Part shown: positions 8,745-19,000 of the stretch, piece after piece | Layout: each line of letters opens with the position of its first letter | Position numbering within the stretch: the first letter of the stretch is position 1 | Assembly (NCBI GenBank): GCA_017505465.1 | Contig: JAFVPE010000027.1 | Location: 1 to 58,691, forward strand | Direction: 5' to 3' | Origin: Clostridia bacterium | GTDB taxonomy: Bacteria > Bacillota > Clostridia > Christensenellales > Borkfalkiaceae | Length of the DNA: 58,691 bases | Notes under the pieces: generated by a model | Seen by the model: only the letters and a program-made list of their open reading frames with translations | What the model was told of the DNA's origin: nothing | The model's database searches: none | Made by a program: the position numbers and the translations under genes

Positions 8745-8802
8745 TAGTAAAAAATTGGTTGCGGAAAAAAAGCAATGCTTTTTGTAAAAAAAGCCATTTG
8801 CA
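8734..8802. promoter_or_regulatory. Three AraC-type half-sites at the regulator's own promoter
   Basis: Read on the plus strand, three half-sites of the form AAAAAWGCARTR or AAAAAWGCCATT occur with their G bases at 8741, 8772 and 8793. The spacings of 31 and 21 bp put all of them on one DNA face. Positions 8765-8802 match 36096-36133 at 32 of 38 bases without a gap. The site at 8734-8746 covers the -35 box of the minus-strand promoter, which would suit repression, with the paired sites acting from upstream. Confidence 0.6.
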
Positions 8803-9153
8803 GTTTTTTCTTAATAGTGGATTGAAAAGAATGGTTGAAATAATAAAAAGAACGTCCTACGGTTATGCCTCAGCCGTTCAAAACAAACGGGATACGCTTT
8901 GTATAAAAATTTTTTTTCTAAGAGGGCTTTGCTTTACGAGTATAAAGAAAAAACCATAAAAAATAAAAAAGTTAAAAAAAATAATCGAATACCATACATT
9001 TTTGTCGAATTTGATATTGTTTTTTTATCGATTATAATATATAATTAAAAAAATGGTGTAATCTGAATGCTCAAAAAGTACACAATAGTTTTTGTAGCGG
9101 TGTGATAATGGTATATTTTTCTTGGTTTTATGGCAAGAAAACATTGTGAAAAT
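8803..9153. other. AT-rich non-coding stretch
   Basis: No believable gene: the short open frames here have no ribosome site and low-complexity translations. Apart from a possible promoter at 9011-9038 I see only A/T runs. Confidence 0.6.
9011..9038 (+). promoter_or_regulatory. Possible upstream promoter
   Basis: TTGATA (9011-9016), a 16-bp spacer, TATAAT (9033-9038). It could give a long leader to the 9356 gene or a small RNA; it may also be chance in AT-rich DNA. Confidence 0.35.
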
Positions 9154-9202
9154 CGCGCGTTTGAGCGCGTATATATGCATACGCGCGTCAAATAAAAGCG
9201 CG
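9154..9202. repeat. Extended GC-rich inverted repeat upstream of the exoprotein promoter
   Basis: Nested arms TTTGA-GCGCGTAT and ATACGCGC-G-TCAAA around ATATGC, flanked by further CGCG blocks on both sides. The CGCG-rich patch stands out in otherwise very AT-rich DNA and lies 40-90 bp upstream of the -35 box at 9242. Being upstream of that promoter it is not a leader hairpin for it; it could be an operator, or a leader hairpin for the 9011 promoter. Confidence 0.5.
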
Positions 9203-9209
9203 AATGTGT

Positions 9210-9270
9210 AAAAAAAGCAAAGAAGAATAGAAAAAAAGATATTGACGAAAACAGTGAATTGCTTTATAAT
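9210..9270 (+). promoter_or_regulatory. AraC-type operator plus promoter of the exoprotein block
   Basis: TTGACG (9242-9247), 17 bp, TATAAT (9265-9270). Two half-sites (A7-GCAAAG and A7-GATATT) precede it with G bases at 9217 and 9238, 21 bp apart. The proximal G is 4 bp upstream of the -35, exactly as at 3703 and 36124. This is the weakest copy between the half-sites. Confidence 0.6.
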
Positions 9271-9355
9271 CAAAATAGCCAAAATAGGGGGTTAGTCTAC
9301 TCTATTGGGGCTTTTGCCGTTATATTTTACGAAAAAAGGTGGCGAAAAGATAAAA

Positions 9356-9721
9356 ATGAGAAAATTTATAGTAACAATTCTTGTGCTTGTGATGACGTTT
9401 TCGTTTACAGCCTGTGTTGGTGGACAAGAACAAAGTTCTTCGTCATCTGTTTCGACGGAGAGCGGTACGGACGTTGAAAGCGGATTGGACAGCGAAGATT
9501 CGTCGTCGGATAGCGTAGAGGGGGGCAATAGTTCGGAAAACGGTGGCAGTAGCTCCGATAAAGATTCTTCATCCGGCGAAGGGGACGGTTCGCAAGGCAG
9601 TGATAGCGGATCGGACTCGGATAGTTCGCAAGGCAGTGATAGTGGTTCGAACTCGGACAGCTCGCAGGGCGGTAATAGCTCTGGCAACGATTGGGCGGAT
9701 ATAGAATTCCCCCGTCCGTAA
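9356..9721 (+). CDS. Small Ser-rich lipoprotein
   Basis: A 121-aa lipoprotein. The signal MRKFIVTILVLVMTFSFTAC ends in a lipobox-like FTAC with Cys20. The rest is almost entirely Ser, Gly, Asp and Glu, of low complexity, with an imperfect 12-residue repeat (SQGSDSGSDSDS type), and ends in DIEFPRP. It looks like a surface spacer without a catalytic domain. The start at 9356 is chosen because the signal peptide begins there; the upstream in-frame ATG would add 17 residues that do not suit a signal peptide. It is the first gene after the promoter at 9242 and leads into the 49-aa peptide and the giant exoprotein. Confidence 0.75.
   Translation: MRKFIVTILVLVMTFSFTACVGGQEQSSSSSVSTESGTDVESGLDSEDSSSDSVEGGNSSENGGSSSDKDSSSGEGDGSQGSDSGSDSDSSQGSDSGSNSDSSQGGNSSGNDWADIEFPRP
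9590..9681 (+). repeat. 36-bp imperfect tandem repeat in the lipoprotein gene
   Basis: Copies begin at 9590, 9626 and 9662, each starting TCGCARGGC and encoding SQGSDSGS-like peptides; the third is partial. The in-frame period would let the spacer change length by slippage or recombination. Confidence 0.7.
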
Positions 9722-9761
9722 TGCAAGAGCGGAATGCTCAAAAAAATCAAATCAGTATAAA

Positions 9762-9816
9762 AACGCATTTATGCGTTCAAGGGGCGCGCCCCTTGTTGGT
9801 TGCAAGCAACCAACAA
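9762..9816. repeat. Three back-to-back hairpins
   Basis: AACGCAT/ATGCGTT (9762-9777), then an 18-bp perfect palindrome CAAGGGGCGCGCCCCTTG (9778-9795), then an 11-bp stem TTGTTGGTTGC-AA-GCAACCAACAA (9793-9816). The last two share TTG, so they compete. There is no U-tract after them on the plus strand. They sit between the lipoprotein and the 49-aa peptide, and may tune termination or stability. Confidence 0.65.
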
Positions 9817-9867
9817 AAAGTCTTTAATAGCAAAATATATGAGCCAGACACAATAAAGGAGGCAAAT

Positions 9868-10017
9868 ATGGGAAAAACTTTTAAGCCGGCAGATTTGTTA
9901 TACGAATCTCCAATTGTTGACGTGGTAGAGTTTATCACGTTGGATGTGATTCGCACGAGCGAGCCAATCAGTGGGTCCGAAGGCGGGGCAGAAACGCCGG
10001 GCGATTGGTTTAATTGA
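9868..10017 (+). CDS. 49-aa peptide of unknown function
   Basis: A short gene with an excellent ribosome site (AAAGGAGG, 5 nt from ATG), lying 13 bp before the giant exoprotein gene. The peptide has no signal sequence, Cys or membrane segment. It begins MGKTFKPADLLYESPIVDVV, then FITLDVIRTS, then a Gly/Ser/Glu-rich tail ending GDWFN. I recall, without being able to check here, similar small open frames of the form YEKP-x-VxxFxxxDVIxTS-Gly-rich in Clostridia, function unknown. The leader-plus-short-tail shape resembles a RiPP precursor, but no modifying enzyme is nearby, so that idea is weak. Translational coupling to the next gene is also possible. Confidence 0.7.
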   Translation: MGKTFKPADLLYESPIVDVVEFITLDVIRTSEPISGSEGGAETPGDWFN

Positions 10018-10030
10018 GGAGGGAAAGACG

Positions 10031-13000
10031 ATGAAGAAATTATTTAAGAAACTTGGATTGTCTTTTGCTACCGTAATGTGCGTTGCTTGCGTAGGCGTAG
10101 GCGCAGCGTTCGGCTTGAACGGCGTATTGTCTGCGGCAAATGCAGAATCGGCTATCGATTTTTACGTTAGCGGCGCAGGTGTTCGTCTTATCAACGACGC
10201 AAACGGCGCAGGTATCCGTTTCCATACGCGTATGGCGGACGCAGATTATGCAACATTGACGGACGGCGATAAAACGGGTACGTTGATCATACCCGAAATT
10301 CGCTACGACGGAGAGCTTACTTTGGACGATTTGAACAAAGAAGCAAAATACCGTCCCGTACATATCGATACCACCGATATTTGGTGGGACGCATACGTAG
10401 ACGGCTATATGCAGTCTACGGCATACTTGTACAACGTACCTGAAAGCGCATACGGCGCAAGATACGTTGCGCGTTCTTACGTGAAGTATGCAAACGGCGA
10501 TATCGTTTATACGGCAGCAGCTCCCTATACTTCTATGTCGGACGTTGCAACCAAGGTTATAAACAGCAACGAAACCGAATTGAAGAAAACGCAGGTTGTG
10601 CCTTACGTCGTAGACGAAGTAACGGTGAAATACGTTATGCCCGACGGCAGTACGGAAACCGAAACGGTTGCGTACGGATCGAAATTAAGCGGTCCTACGT
10701 ATAATAGGGAATCGTACGCTATCAATGCGACCGAGCAATACGGTAATGCAATTAATTTTGCTACGTACGAGGCAACCTTGCCCGTAACGATTGACGTAGA
10801 ATTGACGGCGAAGCCCAAGACAACCGCAGTTGAAGGGCAGCTTATCAAGGGGCTTTACGGTGCGGCGGCTCCTGAACGTGCTTGGTCGAACGGTCCTACT
10901 GGTACGGCGGTAACGGAAGGTATCCCCAACGGTTACTCTTCGATGATCCGTTTGGATTGGTATCAACAGAGTACCAGCCAATGGAAAGTCAACAGCAACC
11001 CCTTGTACAGATCGCAATTCAATCAGAACGATATTTCCGCATACGACAGAGTAACGTTTGCAATGAAATTGGAAACGAACGGCGACGCATACGTTGCGGC
11101 GAGAAATAAGGCGGTTAACTTTGGGAACAATAAGTGGCTCTATTTTGAACTTATTCAAACTTCCGCAAACGTTTGGACGTTGACGATTACGGACGACGCG
11201 GGTGCGGAACTTTATAAAGTAACGGATGCCAAAGCGGATACCAAGACGAACGGCTCTGGCTTGGGCAACGACTACGACTCCGTTGCAAGCTTGGTATTCT
11301 CCAGAACAGGTTACTATGGCGCGGTTTCGGGTGATACCAGCAAGTGGGAAGCTTCGCATATGGTTGCGTTGTATCCTTGTACCAGCCAAGAAATGACGGC
11401 AAGCGTTTATTTCACCGAAATTCTCGGTTATTCGGAAGACGTGCTTGCAATCCCTTCGGAAGCGATTACGGTAGCGGACGCTGTTGCGCTTACTGGCACT
11501 ACTAACCCGAATTTCGCGATTGTGGACAATACGGAAGAAGCGCCTGCATTCTTCAACAGCGTAACGGCGTTCAAGTCGGAAAAACAATGGGGCGATTCCT
11601 ACATTTTGGGTTCGGGTGATTTATCCGCGGTGAACGTTAAAAATTACAGCGAAGTTTGGTTTGCGGTTAAGATGGACAACGGTCAAATTTCGGAAACGCC
11701 TTCCTATGCGACGGTTGACGGTTACGCCTCGGCGGTGTGGGTATATTTCCACCTAATCCAACAGGACAACACCATGACGGATACGGCTGGTAACCCTACG
11801 ATCGCTTGGACGATTGAAATTAGCAAAGCGGACGGCACGGTTTGGAAGACGATCACCGATCAGCACGCAAACGCTAACGATACGATCGGTAGAATTCTCG
11901 ATTGGTCTAGCGATGATAGTCGTATTGTATTCTATCAAAACAGAGACAACCTTAGCCAGCCTACGTACCTCTATTCTACGGAAGTACGCGGTATCTTAAA
12001 AGACGGCGTTACGCCTCCTTCCAGTGGTACGACGGAAACCACGACGGCGATGGATATCCCCGACAATGCTAAGGGTGTACGTAACTACGTATGGCGTGAC
12101 GACAGATATGCGCTTACTGCGCATGCAAACGTTACGATGGCGGCTCCTGAAGGGTATTCCTACGTAATCGAAGACGTATGGAATAATCACCATACCAATA
12201 TCACTAACCAATATACGTATGCGATGGACCAATCGTTGGATATTACAGCGTACTCCGATTTGTACTTTGCAATGAAGATTGTAGACGGTACGCGTATTTA
12301 CGTTGCAAATAATACTTCTGGCGCGCATTACACGGGTACGGATTGGCTGTATATACATTATCATCAGGAAAGCACGGGCGTTTGGTCGTACGACGTGGCG
12401 TCCCCTGACGGTTATTCGGCTGCGTCCAAATCTACGATTTCTGCAACGACGATTAAAGCGTTGATTGACGGCAAAATCTACGGTGTTAGAGAAACTGTGG
12501 ATATGACCACCACCAAGACGTATTTCACTGAAGTTCGCGGTATTCCCGTAGACGATACGCCTTGGGGCGACAGAGCTATTTGGTCGGCGATTGACGGCGC
12601 TACCTTTGCGGATGAATATATCGCTATTCCCGCAGGTTTCACTTCCCTTTATAAATATGAAGGGATGAGCGTTACCGACGCTAAGTGTGATTTTGCGGCG
12701 CTGGATTTGTCGAATACCATTTACGAACAACTTCGTTTTGGTTTCATCAACAGTGACGACTTCTCCTTTAAGGCGGGTTATACCTACGTAGGTTCTGACG
12801 GCGTAGCGAGAAACGCAACGACGATTGCCAGCCATCAGGGTGATTGGCCGAAGATGAACGTCGTAACCCTTACGAAGAACGACGACGGAAGCTGGCACGT
12901 AACGATGGAATGTAAGCGTTGGTTTGATACGGCAGACAATAACTCGAAGATGACGGAAGTGCCTTTCGAGGCAGACGTAACGGCTAACAGCTTGTCTGCG

Positions 13001-16000
13001 ATTATGAGTACGTTTATGTATTCGAACGGTACGAAAGCAAACGTTGCATACTGCACGGAAGTACGCGGTACGCACACGCACGCGAACAATAATACTAAAT
13101 CGCTTGGCAACGGCTACTTGCAAGATTACTGTATCTGTGGCGAGACGATTGGCGATGCTTACGAATTTGCACACGGCATTGTAGACGAAGCTGTAATGGT
13201 TAAAGACAGCATTTGGCGCGCAAACAATTACGCGCTTAGCACGCCCGATCAAGAGGCTCCTGCTGGCTTTGACAATATCGAAATGTATAGATGGAACTAT
13301 AACACTGCAAACGGTGGTGCAGCTTGGGGCGCGTCGAATAAAGATATGTCTTTGACCTGTCTTGACGAAGCGGACGTTAGCGCTTACGACGAAGTATGGT
13401 TTGCAATGAAGAACGTAGGCGGTACGGGCTTCTACGTGCGCAATGCTTCTAAGTATGAAGGCAGCGATTGGTTGTATTACCATTTGGTAAAGGTAGATGG
13501 CGCTTGGACGTTGTCCCTTAGCTCTCCTGACGGCTACGTTGCTGAAAACGTACAAACGGGCATCGTAGGCAATACTCTTCAAAAGATTTTGCAATATCAC
13601 GCAAAATCGGATGCAGAACCTTGGGATAGCGGCGCATATCCTACCAAGGCGGACGGCGATACCACGACGGACGTAAGAATTTACTTTACGGAAATTCTTG
13701 GTATTATCAAATGCGAACATACCGCAGGCGTTGAATACGTTTCCAACGGCGACGGCACGCACAACGAAGTTTGCGCAAACTGCCAGACGGTTATGGTAGA
13801 AAACGTAGCTTGCGAAGGCGGCGAAGCAACCTGCGATAAGGGCGCAATCTGCGAGGTTTGCGGTGTGGAATACACCGACGCGCTCGGTCACAGAAACACG
13901 ACTTGGTCTTGGGGTAAAGAAATCTGCGGCGTCTGCGGTGAAACCGTAGGCACGGCAGTAACGGTTGCAAACAGCGCAATTATCGAAAGTACTAATGCAA
14001 AACTTACCATTTCGAACAATGCGGCTGGGGTAACGGCACCTGCAGGCTTTAGCAGTGTAACCAACCTCTTCTCGGCAAGCGGTAACACGTGGCCTTCTAA
14101 GATTTTGGGTTCGGCGGATTATGCAGGTGCAACGCTTGACGCTTACGATGAAGTATGGTTCGCAATCGCAATCCAAAATGGTCACTTTACCAACTCGGCA
14201 GATAGTTGGAAAAACCTGGACGCTGACAATCAATTGGTTTGGATTAAGTTCCATATGACGCAAACCGCAACCGATGTGTGGACGGTGGCTATCTACGTGG
14301 GCGACACGTTGTATAAGACTTTTGAAAACAGACCTGGTAATACGATTTATAAGCTTACCGAAAACAATAACAACGGTTTGAGATTGGTTATCTATCAACA
14401 GACTGCTAACAACCTTTCTAACGCAGACGTAAATATCTACGCAACGGAAGTACTCGGTAGATTTGAAACGGGTATATCCCCGTATGCAACCAACGTTTGG
14501 GATCATATTTGGAATGCGGACAACGTAGGTACATATGTGGATGGAGCCGTTCCCGAAGGCTTTACGAAAGTTAATAAGGTCACTTGGAAAGGTACGGGTG
14601 CAAACAATTATTGGCCCTCTGGTAAAGTGAATGCGAGCACGGATATCAGTAAATACAGCGACCTTTGGTTTGCAATGAAGGTTGAAAACACGGATATTTG
14701 GTGTGAGGGTATTGGCAGTTATACGGGTGGAAACTGGTTGTATTTCCATCTTCATCAAAATAGCGATGGTACGTGGTCGAAGTCGTTTAAATCCATCGAC
14801 GGTTGGTATAATGACTCTGCACAAGCAAATCTTGCCTATACTAATTTAAAGACCTTGATGGAATATGCAGGCAGTGGTATTAAGAGAGGTTCTTATCCTA
14901 ACTGGGTTGGACCAAATATCGAAGGCGTTGTATACAGCACTAACGTTGTCGGCGTATTGAAGTGCGACGGCACCAACCATAGTAACGACGTAATCGTTAG
15001 CAACGGCGATGGTACGCATAGCGTATCTTGTCGTTGCGGCGAGGTTGTCAGCACAAACGCAACCTGTTCGGGCGGCGCAGCGAACTGCTTGCACGGCGCA
15101 ATCTGCTCCGCTTGCGGTTACGAATATCAACCTGATACCGGTGTACATACGGGTGGCGAAGCAACTTGTGAACACGGTGCGATCTGTACCGTTTGCGGCA
15201 CGGAATACACAGGCACAACCGATCATACGGGCGGCGAAGCAACCTGTGAACACGGTGCGATCTGTACCGTTTGCGGCACGGAATACACCGAACCTACTGC
15301 GCACACCGCAGCTTGGGTAGACGATAGCTACGTTTGTTCGATCTGTGACAGCGTGGTTGGCAGCGTAAACACGCATTATGAAACGCAACAAGACGTTGCG
15401 CTCTTCACCAACGCAGCATATGCGGAGAAAGGCGCAACGGAGGCAAATGCCTTTGACGCAAGCGCGGAAACGGCGGCAAACATTGATTTTTCTGGGTTTA
15501 CCAACGGTTTAACAATCAGTGCCGTCAAAAACGTAAAACTCAACGGCGTACCGTTCGATGCAACGGTTGCAAACAACATTTTAACAATTAACGTTATTCC
15601 TTACGAAGTATTCGGCGAATATACGTTGACGGCGACAATCACCGTTGAAGGCAAAGACTTTGACGTAGAAATGTCCGTCCTCATTATCACCGATTTGATC
15701 ACGGACAACAACGGCCTTTTGAACGTAAGAAAGGTTCTTCGCGGTCAAGATCTTTCGACGCCTGTTACGGCGACCTACAAAGGCGCTGTTTATGCAGGCT
15801 ATGGTAATAACGGCGGCGACGGCACGATGAACGGTACGGGCTACTATAAGCTCGGCGCAAACATTTCTCTGTCGAATATCATCATTGGCGCACACAACCA
15901 AAACTATTATGCGAACGTAGTGTACGTGCTTGGTACCAATGCGGTACCTTTCGTAGGTACGTTTGACGGCGCAGGTTACGTTTTAAGCAACTTTAAGTCG

Positions 16001-19000
16001 GTAATGTCCGCTTGGAATAACTCGAGTTTAACGGGTGGTTACACCAATATGGCGCAGGATGTGTCGAGTATTGTAGTTGACGATCCGAATACGACGGATA
16101 AGGATGAATCGTCTGAAGGCGTTACGATGGAACAAGAAGGCTCCTTCTTCGGTATCATGAACGGTTTGGTGAAGAACTTGGCGATTACAAAAGCACAGTT
16201 CGGTCAAAACGGTAACATCGTGCTTGGCGGTACGGGTACGTTGGAAGACGTATACGTGGACGTAGCCCGCCTTCAAGCGCCCAGATACGGCGGAACGACA
16301 GAAAATCTTAGTGCTATTACTGCTCCTTTCACACAACGTTTAAGTGGTAACGGTATGACCTTTAGAAACGTTGTCATTGATCTTTTGGACTGCGCGTTTG
16401 CGGAAAGTACCGCTACGATTACTACGCATTATCCTGCGCTTATCGGTAACGGTTTAAGAACTGCGGAAAACGTTGCGGTTTACGGCTTTGATACGGCTTG
16501 GATCAATGACGCAGGCCTCGGTAACGTTTTGAGAAAGAACTTCGGAGAAGGCGACGTATCCACCGACGGTAGTGCAGTGGGTATCTACGTTGAATATAGA
16601 GACGGAAACGAAAACGCTACCAACGGCGCAAGCTTCTGGATGGAAGGTTTGCATAATGCTCGTTGGAAGGTTGTAAACGGCATTCCTTACTTGATGAACG
16701 TATCCGTAGATGGTACGGCAAGCAGTCCTAGCACGACTCCCACCGTAGGTGACTTGAACGAAAACTTTATTGACGATAACGGCACGCAATATTATATTGC
16801 TTGGTCGGCGGACTTGGGTGAATACGCAATGTTCATCAAAAACGCTATGTACGATGCGAGAGGATTAACCCTTGCAGTAGGTGCGGCTGATCTTGAGGAT
16901 ACGAATACCAAGCAAATCATTATCGGCACGTATTACGACTACGGCAAGTACGTCTTTGAATCGGGTAAGTACGAATACGACCTTTCCGACAATGACGAAG
17001 ACTACGGCGTATATCTTGTCGACAGAACGTTCTTCGTTCTTGCAGAGAGTGACGAAGGCTTTGAGCTTGCTGCGCAGAAGTTCTGCCGTGAAACGTTCGG
17101 CTATAACGAGGTTTGGTTCGACGAAATAGTATCTACGTCGGGCGTGATTACCCTTGCAGACATTAATGCGGAATATCTCGGCACGTCGAGAATTACGTTC
17201 AGCACTCGCAAAAACATGAATACGAGTACGTCGGAAGACCAAACGAAGATGGGCTTCAGCAAGTATCAGCCGTACACGGATTACCTCAGTATGCACAATG
17301 CAACCAATTACTTCGGGAAAGCTAGCAACGGCGAGACTGACGAAAAAATAACAACGCCGACGGGTGACAATGCAACTGCGTGGGCAACCTTGGCGAGTGA
17401 AAAAGGCGTTACGGCAAGTAATGCGTTCTCGTCTGGTGACAACGATGATGATAGTGATACGTATCAGCTTTGCTATCTTGGCCGCGGCAATAAAGCTACG
17501 TTTAACGCAATGGTTGAACACGTAGTAGGTATCATTACGGCACAAAAGGAAGCAAAACCCAATATGAAGGTTATTAACCTTATGTTGGAAGACAATACCG
17601 ACTATTGCTCGTGTACGGCTTGCGCTAAATTCTCTAAACCTTCCATTGCGCAACAAATCTTCTTGAACGCAGTTCAACAAAAATTGAATACTGAAGGCGT
17701 TGGCGTAGGTATCGAGTTCTTCTCGTATAACAAATACTCGCCTGCTCCGATTTTGAGTGATACGGATTTGACAAACTTGGCAAGTATTGCAAGCACGTTG
17801 GGTATTACGTATGAAACGAAGACGGTTACCTACGACGATACGGTAAGTTATAAAGACAAGATTGCGTCGAGCCCTTATCGTTACACGACGGTATTGAAAG
17901 CGGAAGACGGCTTGCGTTTGTGGTGGACCAGCCACGAAGCGAACCATTCGTTCCCTCTCGAACACGAAGCAAACGCGCATATGTACCTTGCATTGCAGGC
18001 ATGGATTGCTTCTATCGGCGCGGACAACGTGGACGTATTTATGTATCAAGCAACGTATCGCGATTATTTCATTCCTTTGAATACTTGGGAATATCAGATT
18101 CTTTGGTATCAATCCTTGAATAATCTTGGCGTAAACAACTATATGTTCAACCTTGGCGACCGTGAGAACTCTTCGAGCGCAAGAACGGGCTTCTCGGCAT
18201 TCAAGACGTATATCGACAGCCGTGCAATGCGTGACAGCAGCGTAACGTTTGAACAGTTGAAGGATGAATTCTTCGGCGTGAACGGTTACTACGGGCCTGC
18301 AGGTCCTACGATGCGTACCTTCTTCGAAGAGCTTGTAGACGTTTACGAAGGTCATAAGCAAGGCGGTAATAACGCTTGGGTATCCACGGGCGCAGCAAGC
18401 GGCAATCAGATTGCATTTACGCAAAACACCAATACGTTGGGCGTGACGGGCAACGGTTATGCCGCAGGTTGGTTCTTGAACTACTATGACAAATCGAGTA
18501 ATCCAAACTATCACACGTATCATAGACAGACGTTCTTCAACGGCTCCTACGGATATAACGTTGCTGCGGAAGTATTTGGTGGAAGAGCTTCTGTTTCGTG
18601 GGGAAGTAGTTCTAAAGAAGTAACGCCCCAACAGGACGTATACGTACACAGCAATTACGCTTCGCAGCTTGCGACGTTGGAAGCTTGGTATAACTGCTGT
18701 CAGACGGCGTTGACTAAGGTTGACAGCAATAGCGAGTATGCAAAACGTATCAAGCTGGAAATGCTTTTCCCTGAATACGTTTACTTGGTATATTACTCGA
18801 AGTATACCATAAATGGTAAAGGCGAGAGCCCTAATAGCGTAACTTCGTCCATTGCTACGGATTCGGGTACAATTAATCCCGAGAAAACGGATGTAACGCA
18901 TTATCAAGACTTCTACAATAGAGTTAAAGCTCTTGGCGTCACGAAGCCTTCGGAATTCTACACGTTTGATTCTACGACGCAGGCACCGGTGACAGATTGC

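Noticed and set aside
8759..8959. A 66-codon open frame in the regulator intergenic region
   Set aside because: No ribosome site, low-complexity Lys/Phe-rich translation, and it overlaps the operator sites.
9011..9038. Promoter-like hexamers as proof of a small RNA gene
   Set aside because: Kept only as a low-confidence promoter: spacing is 16 bp, the surroundings are AT-rich and no terminator follows before 9242.
11996..14824. A 942-codon open frame on the minus strand
   Set aside because: It is the shadow of the giant exoprotein gene; the translation is rich in Arg, Cys and Val without domains, and has no ribosome site. Strong codon bias of the plus-strand gene keeps the antisense frame open.
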